DNA from: Pilasporangium apinafurcum
Lineage: Eukaryota > Oomycota > Peronosporomycetes > Pythiales > Pythiaceae
Direction of reading: 5' to 3'
DNA: 64,000 nt
NCBI GenBank assembly: GCA_001600495.1
Contig: BCKE01000022.1
Coordinates: forward strand, 386,682 to 450,681
How positions within the stretch are numbered: the stretch's first letter is position 1; the number at the start of each line of letters is the position of its first letter. This document shows positions 46,501-56,251 of the stretch, in pieces. The notes below the pieces were generated by a model, which saw nothing but the letters and a program-made list of their open reading frames with translations, was not told where the DNA came from and did not search any database. A program made the translations under genes and the position numbers.

Positions 46501-47479
46501 TTAAGCGCTTCTTTGGTCTTGTGTTGGCTTGAGATAACTGTCGAATTCTTGGGAATTTTTCAGTGGGACGAGACGGGATATTACCACCACTATAATGGCT
46601 TGAGATTTTAGAAATGATGCTAAACAAAGGCGTGAACATCAATTGAGAAGCAGTTGGCTTGTTGATGTCACCACTCGTTACTTCCTCCCCAAGAACTCTG
46701 ATAGAACAGCACAAATCTCTGTGAAGTGGTGCGGGAGGTTTTGATGTCAAATGTCAATTGCATATCTTACTCCACGCACTCGACCAATTTTTTCCGCAGC
46801 GTTTCCTCTGGATCATTGATATACACTACTTCCATCACCACGTTTGGAAATGGATAGCACTGACCAACGTTCCGATCGCCATGGCCAACACGAATGTGGA
46901 GAAGCTTGATCGGTAAATCGGCTACTTATCTGCGTCCTTGACCAGTGTGTCAATTCCGAGGAAAATAGCAACTTTTAACGCTCTATTCGATCGTGTGCGA
47001 TGCGAAACACTTGCTTTCATATGTCCCAGTGCACAATATTGTGATCCAAATATCGTCCTCAATAATAGTAGTGTTTGATGGGTATGTGTGCATAGATATG
47101 TCTGCGCTGCTTTCAAAAAAAGTATTATGGTTGCTGCTGACGGTAAGGTTGGGTAATGTCAGCACGTTGTTGAGACTTCCGAAGAAATGGCCGAGAAAGA
47201 TGGAAGTAGGCATGATCGAGGTTGAAAACATCACTTTCTGGGAACCTTGGATCACAGTGTTGTTTCTCGTCTATATGTCATGGGGTAACAAGTCACACTA
47301 GTTCGATTGAAGTAGTGTTGTTGTATTTGCATCGATTGTTACACAGCTATGTTCCAAAATGTATTCTATGAACTCAATGACACGCACTGACGAGGGGGAG
47401 TAGGATGATGATACATTGTCCACTGCCCTTCATGCAACCAAATGCATCTATCGCTTTGAATATTCATCGTTCGTTAAGG
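46501..47479. other. Intergenic with possible decayed acetyltransferase-like fragments
   Basis: No intact gene. On the minus strand at 47255-46983 a frame contains SSNHNTFFESSADISMHTYP and NTTIIEDDIWIT, which resembles the hexapeptide-repeat (left-handed beta-helix) acetyltransferase pattern (HxTxxxxTYPF...VIGNDVWIG). Further on, 46980-46771, another minus-strand frame without an ATG ends with VVYINDPEETLRKKLVECVE and a stop and looks protein-like. They may be parts of one broken gene, or coincidence. Nothing else was found. Confidence 0.3.
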
Positions 47480-48694
47480 CTAGGAGGAGATGGGGACCTG
47501 TAATTGATCTGCCAATTGCATAAGCGAGAAATCCACACGTTCGTACAAATACACAGAGGTCTTGGAGGCCCAAGAGACGTGGATCTCCGCATTCTGTGGC
47601 GGGTGTACGTATTCAACGCATAGACTACCTTGACGCGTGCATTTTTCCTGTCGATGACGTTCGCAGACCTTGCGTAGCGTCACTACACGGCGCAGATTGG
47701 GCATCTGACTAAGCATATTCATCACTTGCAACATCAGCGCTGGACCAAAACAGACATTATTGATAAACACGACTGTGGCATCCATCATATTAGCGGCCTC
47801 TGGCGGTTTGCAGATATCTCCCTGCACGATCACAACGTGTTTGTCCTTCATCACATCCAAATCCTTTGCGCTCAGTCGTTCTAGCGCCTTTGCGCCTTCC
47901 CTGACGCGATTTTGCATCAGTTCAATGCCTTTAGCGACTGCACAAGGTGTCTGCAAAGCGGCTTGAATCACAATCTTCCCTGTGCCACAACCGAGATCGT
48001 AAAAGATATCGTCCTTCTCCAGTTTCAGGAATGGCAAAATAGTCGAACTCACTGACGCGACTGAAACTTCTCCGTACGTGAGCATGCGGCGAAATTCCAT
48101 CATGCTGAGCTCTTCAACAACACCTGACCGTTCACACTGCGTTTCCTCACGTACTAGATCAGTTGAAAGACAGTACATATCGCGGTCATCCTTCTCCTGT
48201 TCTTTATACAATTCTGTGATGATTTTCTGCACCTCTGCTTCGTCATACGCCTCCACAGCCGAGAACCGCGCTTCTAGTGATTGGCGATGCTTCGGTAGAC
48301 GTGACTTCCGTGGCGTCACTTTCCTCTCGTCTTTCATTGGAGATAGCATCGCCTGACCAGCGGATGTAGGAGTGTTCTTCGTATTAGCACGAGCAATCGC
48401 CTTCTTCTTACGCGGTCGTGAGATTATCGGTGGTTCCTCGCCTTCTGCAGCATCTCCCTCTTCTGATTGCTCATGTAGAGACCGCTTTTTAGACTGTTTC
48501 TGCCGCTTTTGCGCTGATTCATCTGGTGATTCGTGGTCTTGAGATGACTGTTGCAGAGTCTGCGATTCCGTTGAGGAAGTTTCCTCGTCACAAAGAGCGT
48601 GAGGAGAGGAGGATGCTACAGGAGCGTGCGAATCAGCAGCCGTAGCTACTTGATTGGCTTTAGTTGCACTGGATTTGCGGTCTTCTCGCTCCAT
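47480..48694 (-). CDS. DOT1-type histone H3 lysine-79 methyltransferase
   Basis: Intronless, 404 aa. Residues 1-160 are hydrophilic, Ser/Glu/Lys-rich and probably disordered (RPRKKKAIARANTKN as a likely nuclear signal). The catalytic DOT1 domain follows: YGEVSVASVSSTILPFLKL, then the SAM-binding DLGCGTGKIVIQAAL, GIELMQNRVREGAKALERL, QGDICKP, and VVFINNVCFGPALMLQVMNM (the DOT1 FVNNFAFGP motif). The end carries VEYVHPPQNAEIHVSWAS. DOT1 methylates H3K79 in nucleosomes and affects transcription and DNA-damage signalling. Oomycetes and other protists commonly carry several small DOT1 paralogues. Start taken at the first ATG of the frame; 258 bases separate it from the G6PD 3' end. Confidence 0.9.
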   Translation of the reverse strand: MEREDRKSSATKANQVATAADSHAPVASSSPHALCDEETSSTESQTLQQSSQDHESPDESAQKRQKQSKKRSLHEQSEEGDAAEGEEPPIISRPRKKKAIARANTKNTPTSAGQAMLSPMKDERKVTPRKSRLPKHRQSLEARFSAVEAYDEAEVQKIITELYKEQEKDDRDMYCLSTDLVREETQCERSGVVEELSMMEFRRMLTYGEVSVASVSSTILPFLKLEKDDIFYDLGCGTGKIVIQAALQTPCAVAKGIELMQNRVREGAKALERLSAKDLDVMKDKHVVIVQGDICKPPEAANMMDATVVFINNVCFGPALMLQVMNMLSQMPNLRRVVTLRKVCERHRQEKCTRQGSLCVEYVHPPQNAEIHVSWASKTSVYLYERVDFSLMQLADQLQVPISS

Positions 48695-48952
48695 CAGCTG
48701 CGTGCTTCACCCTCGATTGTGATGGTGTGCTGTGATGGAGCTCCCCAGTCTATTTCTGTCTGAGTCTATGAGGATACTGGACCAAAAGGTTTCAAAATTT
48801 GAAAGGGCAAACCATTTTTCACGTATTGGTTATAACACCACCAATTTGGTTAAACTTAACTGAAATTTAACAAAGTGCGTTAGGGTCTGCATCAGCCTAG
48901 GGTTTGAATATGCAAAAAAACTACAAGGATGGATCATAAGAAACGAAAGCAC

Positions 48953-50605
48953 TTAGAGGTTCGAGTTTCCCTTTGGGCTTGGCTGCTTCCACTGATACGC
49001 GCCACGATGGTACTGGAAGCCCACTCGGCGTGTCAACTCGTCACTTTCTTTCGGTCCACGCGAGCCAAACGCGTAAGGAATGGGCTTAACCTTATTACCT
49101 TCGATTTCCTTCAGCAGCGGTGTGAAGATCTTCCAGGCCGCATGCAATTCATCGTCACGCACAAACGCAGCCTGTTTACCACGTAGGACATCCAGAATCA
49201 GTCGCGTATACGCATCTGGCACTTCTGCACCCTCATAACGCTGTGCATAGGACAGATCCAGTTCACTCGAGATTGCCTTCGTAGATAAGCCAGGGCTCTT
49301 CACATTCATCTTTAAGTACACAGCCTCATTTGGCTGCAATCGCATGACCAGCTCCTGAAGCGGGATCTCCACGTCTGGGAACATGTGCTGAGCTCCTGGT
49401 GGTGGTCGGAATTGGATGCGAATTTCACCCTTGCGCTCGTTCAGCGCCTTGCCTGCCTTCATAATGAATGGCACGCCATCCCAGCGCGCGTTATTCACGT
49501 ACATCACCAGCGAGGCAAACGTTGGTGTGACTGATCCCTTAGGAACCGTAGGGTCTTCCAAGTATCCAGGTTCGCCTTTTTCCTTGTCGCCGAGATACTG
49601 GCCAAGCACAGTATTTTCCAACTTAATAGGATCGATGCACTTAAGCACCTTGACTTTTTCGTCACGAATGTAGTTGGAGTAATCGGTACCGGCAGCCAAT
49701 ACGGGCGGCTCCATAGCGACCAACGATAGCACTTGCAGCAAGTGGTTTTGCATCACATCACGGATAATACCGTACGAATCAAAGTATCCACCACGACCCT
49801 GCGTGCCAATGTCTTCTTTGAAGGTGATTACCACACTCGAGATATAGTTGCGGTTCCACATAGGCTCAAAGATGGTGTTGGCGAAGCGCAGAATCAAGAG
49901 ATTTTGCACCATTTCCTTCCCCAAGTAGTGATCGATACGATAGATTTCATCTTCAGTAAACAATGCGCTCATGTCACGTGAAAGCTTATCAAATGATTCT
50001 AAATCGTGGCCGAAAGGTTTCTCGACGATAAGACGGTTCCAGCCGTTCACGGTCAGAGCTGACTTCTTAATGCTCGTCCCAATCGGAACAAACACAGTCG
50101 GTGGAATGGCGAAGTAGAATAAGCGGTTGTGGATGGAGAATCCCGTCGCTTCCTCTAACCCCTTCATCTCGTGACTGACAGCGAGCACATCTTCCGCCGA
50201 ATCGTACTTGCCCGAGCGGTAGATGCATTTTTGTAGGAATGCCTTCTTCTTTTCCTCGATTTCGGTGTCACCGTTCTTCACCTTGATGAAAGGATCAATC
50301 TGCTTGCGGAATTCTTCGTCAGTCTTGCCGCTACGCGCGTAGCCGACGATGATGACATGTTCTGGGAGGTACCCGGCGATGTAGAGATCAAAGAGCGATG
50401 GATACGTCTTCTTCTTGGCAAGGTCACCGGACGCACCGATGACAAAAATGGTGAGTGCCGATTCAAGGTACTTGCAGGCGCGGCGTTCTTCTTCCATGGT
50501 TTGCGTATACGGAATATTTGAGAAGAGCTGGTTGATCTTTGCGTCCAATTCGCCTTCTTTCTTAATGCGAAGACTGTGAAAGCGTCTCCTGAGCTGCGAA
50601 AACAT
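48953..50605 (-). CDS. Glucose-6-phosphate 1-dehydrogenase
   Basis: Intronless, 550 aa; oxidises glucose-6-phosphate to 6-phosphogluconolactone with NADP+, the entry to the oxidative pentose phosphate pathway and a main NADPH source. N-terminal coenzyme site FVIGASGDLAKKKTYPSLF, EKPFGHDLESF, and the substrate/catalytic motif RIDHYLGKEMVQNLL are all intact, as is WDGVPFIMKAGKAL. The first 55 residues (MFSQLRRRFHSLRIKKEGEL) extend beyond most cytosolic forms and are basic at first; a targeting role is possible but unproven. Three GATTGG (CCAAT-box) sequences lie 110-250 bases upstream (about 50725, 50821 and 50853). Confidence 0.95.
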   Translation of the reverse strand: MFSQLRRRFHSLRIKKEGELDAKINQLFSNIPYTQTMEEERRACKYLESALTIFVIGASGDLAKKKTYPSLFDLYIAGYLPEHVIIVGYARSGKTDEEFRKQIDPFIKVKNGDTEIEEKKKAFLQKCIYRSGKYDSAEDVLAVSHEMKGLEEATGFSIHNRLFYFAIPPTVFVPIGTSIKKSALTVNGWNRLIVEKPFGHDLESFDKLSRDMSALFTEDEIYRIDHYLGKEMVQNLLILRFANTIFEPMWNRNYISSVVITFKEDIGTQGRGGYFDSYGIIRDVMQNHLLQVLSLVAMEPPVLAAGTDYSNYIRDEKVKVLKCIDPIKLENTVLGQYLGDKEKGEPGYLEDPTVPKGSVTPTFASLVMYVNNARWDGVPFIMKAGKALNERKGEIRIQFRPPPGAQHMFPDVEIPLQELVMRLQPNEAVYLKMNVKSPGLSTKAISSELDLSYAQRYEGAEVPDAYTRLILDVLRGKQAAFVRDDELHAAWKIFTPLLKEIEGNKVKPIPYAFGSRGPKESDELTRRVGFQYHRGAYQWKQPSPKGNSNL

Positions 50606-51137
50606 CTCTCAGCGCCAGCAGCTCCAAGCAGCCCACCCCCCTTTTGAATACTAAGACCCACAGCTGAGCGTCAACTGGAATTTGTAACGTAATCATCCCC
50701 CTCGTTAAGTACGGATTTACAACAGGATTGGTTGACTCAAACGAATTTAGTGTGAGAAACTTACGTACTTAAGAAATAAAATCGTACTTTATGTCTCAAG
50801 CGTATCCAAGACAGCCATTTGATTGGTCTTCCCTCTTAGCAATCAACCATGTGATTGGATTGAGGGGACATGTGGATATGACGATTGCGAATTAGAGTTG
50901 ATTGCGCGTTGCTCCCAGTAGACATGCAGTGGAATGGTACACTCAGGTATTATGAATAAAGTTCGCATCGGGGAGCGGAAATCTTTTCCAATTGAAATCC
51001 GATCCTCGCGTAAACTTCTCGTTAGCGTTCAAATGATGTTTACACGTTGACGTTGTAGTTGGAGGGTTGACGTAATGGCTGATGATACTTTTTTATGGTA
51101 TACGCTCACACAATTTGTAACACATGTCACAAATAAA

Positions 51138-51206
51138 ATACCGGTATCAATACGGTATTTCGGATTAGAATGAAAAAAGTGGTACAATTAAGTACAATAC
51201 CGGTAG
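51138..51206. repeat. Second cluster of ACCGGT palindromes
   Basis: AATACCGGTATCAATACGGT and, 50 bases on, GTACAATACCGGTAGTATC, in an A/T-rich setting similar to the cluster at 16570-16670, including the shared sequence GGTACAAT. Possibly the same small dispersed repeat. Confidence 0.4.
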
Positions 51207-51344
51207 TATCAGCTGGCACCGCCCACGGGCTCGTCATAGGCAATATTCTAGATTCGGTGTTGCTCTTAGATACCAAAGTAAGACAAAGATAGCAATAAGA
51301 GAATCACTTTGTTTACTTCGAGTCTCTTTGAAAATTCACGTGCT

Positions 51345-51555
51345 TGGAGGTCTCACTACAAGTTTAAGATGATGCTGCACGTGGACGGCTGATCGAATGT
51401 AAAGAGAACCTCACGACCAAGACACGCTTGAGCTGTGGGATGATTAAGATATGAAAGCACAGAAAGTATTTATATGTCCAAGATGATTTTCTGTCATGGA
51501 TCGAGATGTGAACGCTACTTGTAACATCTATCTCAAGGATGAAGACAAACTTATC
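51345..51555 (+). pseudogene. TnpB/Fanzor C-terminal remnant (copy D)
   Basis: Conceptual plus-strand reading: WRSHYKFKMMLHVDG, a one-base shift, RLIECKENLTTKTRLSCGMIK, a stop, then KAQKVFICPR, a TGA in place of the expected Cys, FSVMDRDVNATCNIYLKDED. This follows the TnpB order: the WSHYxF helix, the Glu of RuvC-II (xExxTTKT), the zinc ribbon (CxxC...CPxC, partly lost) and RuvC-III (DRDVNAxxN). It is more diverged from copies A, B, E and F than they are from each other, so it probably came from a different element lineage. Confidence 0.65.
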
Positions 51556-52521
51556 TGGACGCATTGCATGACAGTGACCGGGGGTTGTTTTCCTTGGAGT
51601 ATTGTAATTTGCGCTAATTTGCTAGTGTGGAGAACGACCCACGCTTTGATCGTTTGGAAGAGATGCTATAGCGGCTTGGAAGAAACTCGAAGTGGGGAAA
51701 CAAAGATTGTCTTTGAGTCACCAAATAATACCTCATATGATTTTTTTGAAATATTTACCATATTTAGCATATGTTCGATATTAGTGAGGCGCAAGATTCA
51801 ATTCAATAGTTTTGAAAGGTTAGGTCTTTGGCGGTGCCAGCGACTGTTTACGTATACCATTCCGATCTTGGGGCTTACCACAGTGTCTGCTTCTTTCAAC
51901 AGTGCTGGAGATCCAAATTCTTTAAGAAATGAAATGACAAAAGCATTGTGTGGTCGGTTGAGCCGACAGTCCAGTAGTGCAATTTCTTAGCCTCCATTTT
52001 TCTATCCGTTCCTCTCGTTCATGACACCAGCCTTTCTACAGGGCACGTGCTCCTCCTGTTCTGAGCACAAATTGGGTGGTAGTTAACGCAGTTCGACTGC
52101 TCGATTACTGACAGGGCAGTTGTTCTAAAACGAGAAAAACGCGCCACCCTTTTCCACACGATCCTGAAAGATTTGTTAATAGCCATCCAAATTTCACGGC
52201 CCTACAAATTCCATATATGCGATCAGAAGAATGAGAGATCCAGTTCTCAACGGCTTTCCATCTCAGTCATCACATGGTAACCTTTCGGTTCTTATTGAAT
52301 ATGCCTAACGCATCTAGGGGGATCGAAGAAAAAAAAAAATCACCCACTCGAGAAGCAAAGAAACCATGACTAGCAAGAATATGAGCAAATGAGACGTCAT
52401 AAGAACCTACTTGAATATCGGATAACTTCCGAAAAAGGAATACGTTGTATTATGTTTTGACTCTATCAACTATTAAATTCACTTTAATTCTCTACGACAG
52501 TTCTTTAGCTTGCTAGCTAGT

Positions 52522-53373
52522 TTACACAGATGAGCAAGACTCATCGGAACTTTCATCAGATACGCGAAAGTGTTGGGTACACAAGCCCTTTCGACGGGCT
52601 TTCTTCTCGCACCCATGCATGGAGCAAATCTTGCCACCACCATGCTTGATACAGAAGCCATTACCACGATCTTTTGACGAGCAACCTTCTTCTTTGCACA
52701 GACGCTTGCCTCCATGACTGTGGCACAGATTATTTCTCTGAGAGACACGCTCACATCCTTCAATCTTGCAGTATTTTGACGCACGACTTCGAACGGTACC
52801 GTGGCTAGGTGCTGAGGCCGATGTGCGGCGATCCTTCCCAGGGTAAGTAGTGGAAACCGGAGACATATCACCCCATGAACGCTTTCTAGACGATAGCGGA
52901 AGCTGTGAAAGTCCTGAGTATGGGTAAGATGCTGGAGAAAGCGTTGGGTAGGCATTTGCATGTGTTACCGAGGCATTTGGTGTCTGGGCGCAATCTACGT
53001 CATACATGGAAGGCGTCATGGACGGAAGTGGTGTTTGTGTGACACTTGGACTGTAGAGAGATCGAATGGAGCGCAATGGAGACGATGTATTTGTAACAGG
53101 ACTATGTCCTTGTTGAGGAGAACGGGTTTCACGATCCGAGGGTTCATCATGGATCTTCTTGAGCAGTCCTTCGAGAGAAGGCAGTTTGATGGAGATCGAA
53201 GCTGGAAGCATGGGACTCTGATGGTGATTCTGGGTGTACACCGGTTGGTGTTCGTCGTACATGTCGGTAGCGTGGTGATATCTTGAATGTTGACTACTTG
53301 GTGCCGCAAAGGCTGGCATTAAAAAAGTTTGTCCAGTGGAGCTACGATCGTAGAAAGCGTGAGAGGTCATCAT
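52522..53373 (-). CDS. Second HGGGKRC-repeat (WRKY19-like) protein, short form
   Basis: Intronless, 283 aa. The first 200 residues are Ser/Pro/His/Gln-rich and low in complexity; the last 80 hold three Cys/His units (CKIEGCERVSQRNNLCHSHG; CKEEGCSSKDRGNGFCIKHG; CSMHGCEKKARRKGLCTQHF), then an acidic Ser-rich end. The same repeat family as 19151-20407 but with three units instead of seven and a looser consensus. Zinc binding is likely; the role is unknown. No WRKY domain is present. An upstream exon cannot be excluded. Confidence 0.72.
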   Translation of the reverse strand: MMTSHAFYDRSSTGQTFLMPAFAAPSSQHSRYHHATDMYDEHQPVYTQNHHQSPMLPASISIKLPSLEGLLKKIHDEPSDRETRSPQQGHSPVTNTSSPLRSIRSLYSPSVTQTPLPSMTPSMYDVDCAQTPNASVTHANAYPTLSPASYPYSGLSQLPLSSRKRSWGDMSPVSTTYPGKDRRTSASAPSHGTVRSRASKYCKIEGCERVSQRNNLCHSHGGKRLCKEEGCSSKDRGNGFCIKHGGGKICSMHGCEKKARRKGLCTQHFRVSDESSDESCSSV

Positions 53374-55427
53374 CCGTTTGTTGTCTTATCCCCCACAAAG
53401 AAAATTCTGAAATGAAGTGCCGCTTTGTGGGGTGGATGAAGTTGAGTGTACAAAAAGGTTGGAGTGGCAGCGAAAACAAAAAGCAAACGATTACGCCGGG
53501 AAAACTACCCGCAGCACTCCCAGAACGCCACAGAATCGCATTTGACTTGAATTCACTATACCTCTCATTCGATTAGGATCCAGTTTTTAGGTTGAAAGGG
53601 GAAGGGGTAGTATAAAAAGATTATGTCCGTCAAGATGCGGTAATCAGAATGCCGATTGCGCGTTAGCATGCTATCCAAAAAACCCTAACCACGATATTTT
53701 TCCACTCCGACCCGAATCGTTAACGGCCTCATTCACTTCCCCCGTTTCCGATTGCTGTTGGCGTCAACATGTTCCCATCTGGTGAGACTGCTGCCAAAGT
53801 TTCTCTCTGAGACATCCTAGAGCTTGAAATAGCTACGACCGCTGAGGAATTCTTGGACAGAAAAGTCCTACTACTGATCAAGTTGGAAATACATTCACGC
53901 ATAGTGATGCAAAAATCCTTTTATTCAGCGGTAGGATGGGCACGATGCGGGAAGACTGAGATGCGACGTGCGCCAATACTAGCCCCATAAAAGTATAAGA
54001 TCGACTAACCCACTCATCTTTTGCGCATCGATTATGCCCCCTCAAAAAGGAGTAAAAAGAGGTGGCAAACACGAGGACAATTGCTTATGCGTTCAGGATC
54101 TGCCGCAATCGCTTTGTAAATCACAGTGCGAATTGGATCAGTGGGTACCTCACCACACCCAACAAAGTCTCATGTGAATGATTGCGGTACGTCCAGGCGT
54201 CGTTACATACATTAATGACCATCATCAACGATCTCCAAAGGTGCCGTAATCCCGCATGGCAGCACAGTATCCGGTTTTGCACGAAATCAAAAGTTTTAGG
54301 CAGACGAACCGAACAGCACAAGCAGTTCACGAACTCGAATTCGAGCAGTTTCCATTGGCATATGTGGAATATAGAATGGAAAAAGAAAAATTGTTTTAGG
54401 GCTCGCCTTCCAATTGTATGTGTGGCGGATCATTCACTGGGTTCACTGATCTCAGGCTGTGAGGTTACATGCAGCATTTACCCATCAACCCGAGGCGAAG
54501 CAAGGGCGTTTCACTCCCACGGGATGGTCGGACAACCAAATTTACAGAATATGACTAAAAAGCTTCAAAATTGTATATAATGAAACCTCACATATGCTTT
54601 CTTATACCTATTTATATAATTAAATGATTCAAAATAACCTGTTTTGTGACATTACTGTCGTATCACCGCTGCCAAAACATGTCCCACTCCAAGGCTACTG
54701 ATTACCACCAAACCCATCACAACAAATAAAATGACGGTTAAGGTACTGAATTTACTGTTCACAATCCTTTCAACTTTTTCGAAGAGCTAAACCGTCATTC
54801 ATACCAGACGTTGAAGATTGATGTATTTTACTGTAGAACTTTCAATCCACGCACCGCCGCTTCTCTTTGGAACGTTTGAACTATTACGAGCCCCAAGGCT
54901 AGAATGTCATGTCATCAGAATTTCTAGAGAGTAGAACCATCCGTCATGACAAAATAAAAATATCACATGTACAAGCTTCGCTATGGTTTCCAATGATTGG
55001 AAAACGGACGAAATGTTGATGGCTGTTTCGCCTTCATCTTTAAGTACGAACATGTCACACCGTCAGACAGGGTGTGGAATAATCGGGGATAGGTTAAATC
55101 AAAGCAGGAATGATTGGTGGTTGCCATAATCGACGATGTCACTGCCGATTACGACACCCCCATTCGTTTGGATATTCATGTAGTCCTACCATGACGCTTG
55201 GTCATGTAAATATCAAATGCAGGGCATTCTTCGAGTCTTTGGAAACAAGCATGGATTTATCGATTGTATTCTCGGATCACACTGCACTAGGAAACTAATA
55301 GTCTGTTTCGCGCGACGCCTGCGCATCTGACTACGAGACTCGGTTACGATAAGTCACCGCTCTACCGAATCTCCTTAATACCGCAAATGCGGTACAGTAA
55401 ATTCGGAATGACGATCGCTCAAGACAT
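53374..55427. other. Gene-poor 2-kb stretch
   Basis: No intact gene. One candidate terminal exon on the minus strand at 54786-54652 is listed separately. The rest has only short frames. Confidence 0.45.
54652..54786 (-). other. Candidate terminal exon with a membrane helix, gene not resolved
   Basis: Preceded by an intron-like acceptor (GGTTTAG), the frame reads LFEKVERIVNSKFSTLTVIL, then FVVMGLVVISSLGVGHVLAA, then VIRQ and TAA. This looks like the membrane-anchored C-terminus of a small protein, as in tail-anchored or single-pass trafficking proteins. I could not find upstream exons that join to it, so it may be part of a degraded gene or coincidence. Confidence 0.25.
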
Positions 55428-56206
55428 CTCAAGTGGTCATATGAGATACTAAAGTACGAGTAACTTGGAGAAGACCTCGTGTTTTTTCTTTGGGTCCAAT
55501 TCAACCAACAAAAATTACTCAAGACTAGACAACTGCAGAGTAACTATCTCCGACACTTGGACTCGAAGACTAAGTGGTCATTCTTGAGAAAGTTGTTTCT
55601 AGCAGCGGTGGCATCTCTGCCAAGGATGAACTTGGAGTGAGAATACTCCAAGACTTTCTGGTACTAAACATCTTCTTGAGAAGTTGATTCTGTTCCTTCG
55701 TTGGATACAATCTCACTTTCAAGATGCTGTCCAGACTTGGTTTATCTATCTTGCGTCTTTTGATCCTTTTGGAGATCAGAGTCTTCTCAACATTCCTGAT
55801 TGCTTTTCGTTTCTTCTGACAACGAAGGTGTTAACACGAGACGAGAAGTCTTCTTGGTGTTTTTATGCTTTCATGTCTTCATTCTTGTCTTGATGAAGTT
55901 GTTGGTCAGCATGAACCACGACTTAGGTGTTATGCTCTTTATGCATTTTTGCGAGGAGTTTTTATCCAAGTCGGTCTTGGACGGTAGCCACAATCCTCGA
56001 GATCTTCTCTCTACATGACATCTTTACCAATCCGGACGGTCTTGCCTTGTTGTCGGTTGCATGGAGAGAATGTGTTATGCACCCACTTCGATCGAAATGG
56101 TTGAAGTGTTTGATTTCTTCTATACACTAATATATGTAAGAATGGAGAGAAAACTAATTCATAGAGGGGACTAAATAGGATCAAAAATCCACCCATTGAC
56201 CAGGTT
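55428..56206 (-). mobile_element. IS607-type deletion derivative (copy E), inverted relative to copy F
   Basis: Nearly identical to 62650-63345 in opposite orientation; a 72-codon stretch inside is identical in both. Read on the minus strand: left end AACCTGGTCAATGGGTGG, the C-terminal half of the serine recombinase (MSCREKISRIVATVQDRLG...VVRRNEKQSGMLRRL) with stops, the TnpB N-terminal motif VRLYPTKEQNQLLKKMF, a junction to a degenerate RuvC-III segment (GRDATAARNN), then the shared 3' tail ending ATATGACCACTTGAG. It has about 80 bases near its left end that copy F lacks. Its left end is 46 bases from the ALIX start codon. Confidence 0.83.
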
Positions 56207-56251
56207 GGCACAAGGCGAAAGAAAAAAAGGAAGGAAGGAAGGAAGGTAGAA

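Larger units (their letters stand above)
50606..52521. other. Gene-poor 1.9-kb stretch with transposon remnant
   Basis: Holds CCAAT-box-like sequences near the G6PD start, an ACCGGT-palindrome cluster at 51138-51206, and a TnpB/Fanzor C-terminal remnant at 51345-51555 (listed separately). Other frames are short and unrecognised. Confidence 0.5.

Noticed and set aside
48955-48975. GAGGTTCGAGTTTCC resembling a tRNA internal promoter box
   Set aside because: It is the 3' end of the G6PD coding region, with no cloverleaf around it.
51496-51990. 164-codon frame beginning MDRDVNATCN, considered as an intact gene
   Set aside because: Only the first 20 or so codons match the TnpB/Fanzor end; the rest is unrelated sequence reading on by chance.
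55800-56018. 72-codon frame identical to one at 62755-62973, considered as a duplicated small gene
   Set aside because: It is the antisense of the serine-recombinase region of transposon copies E and F, not a gene.
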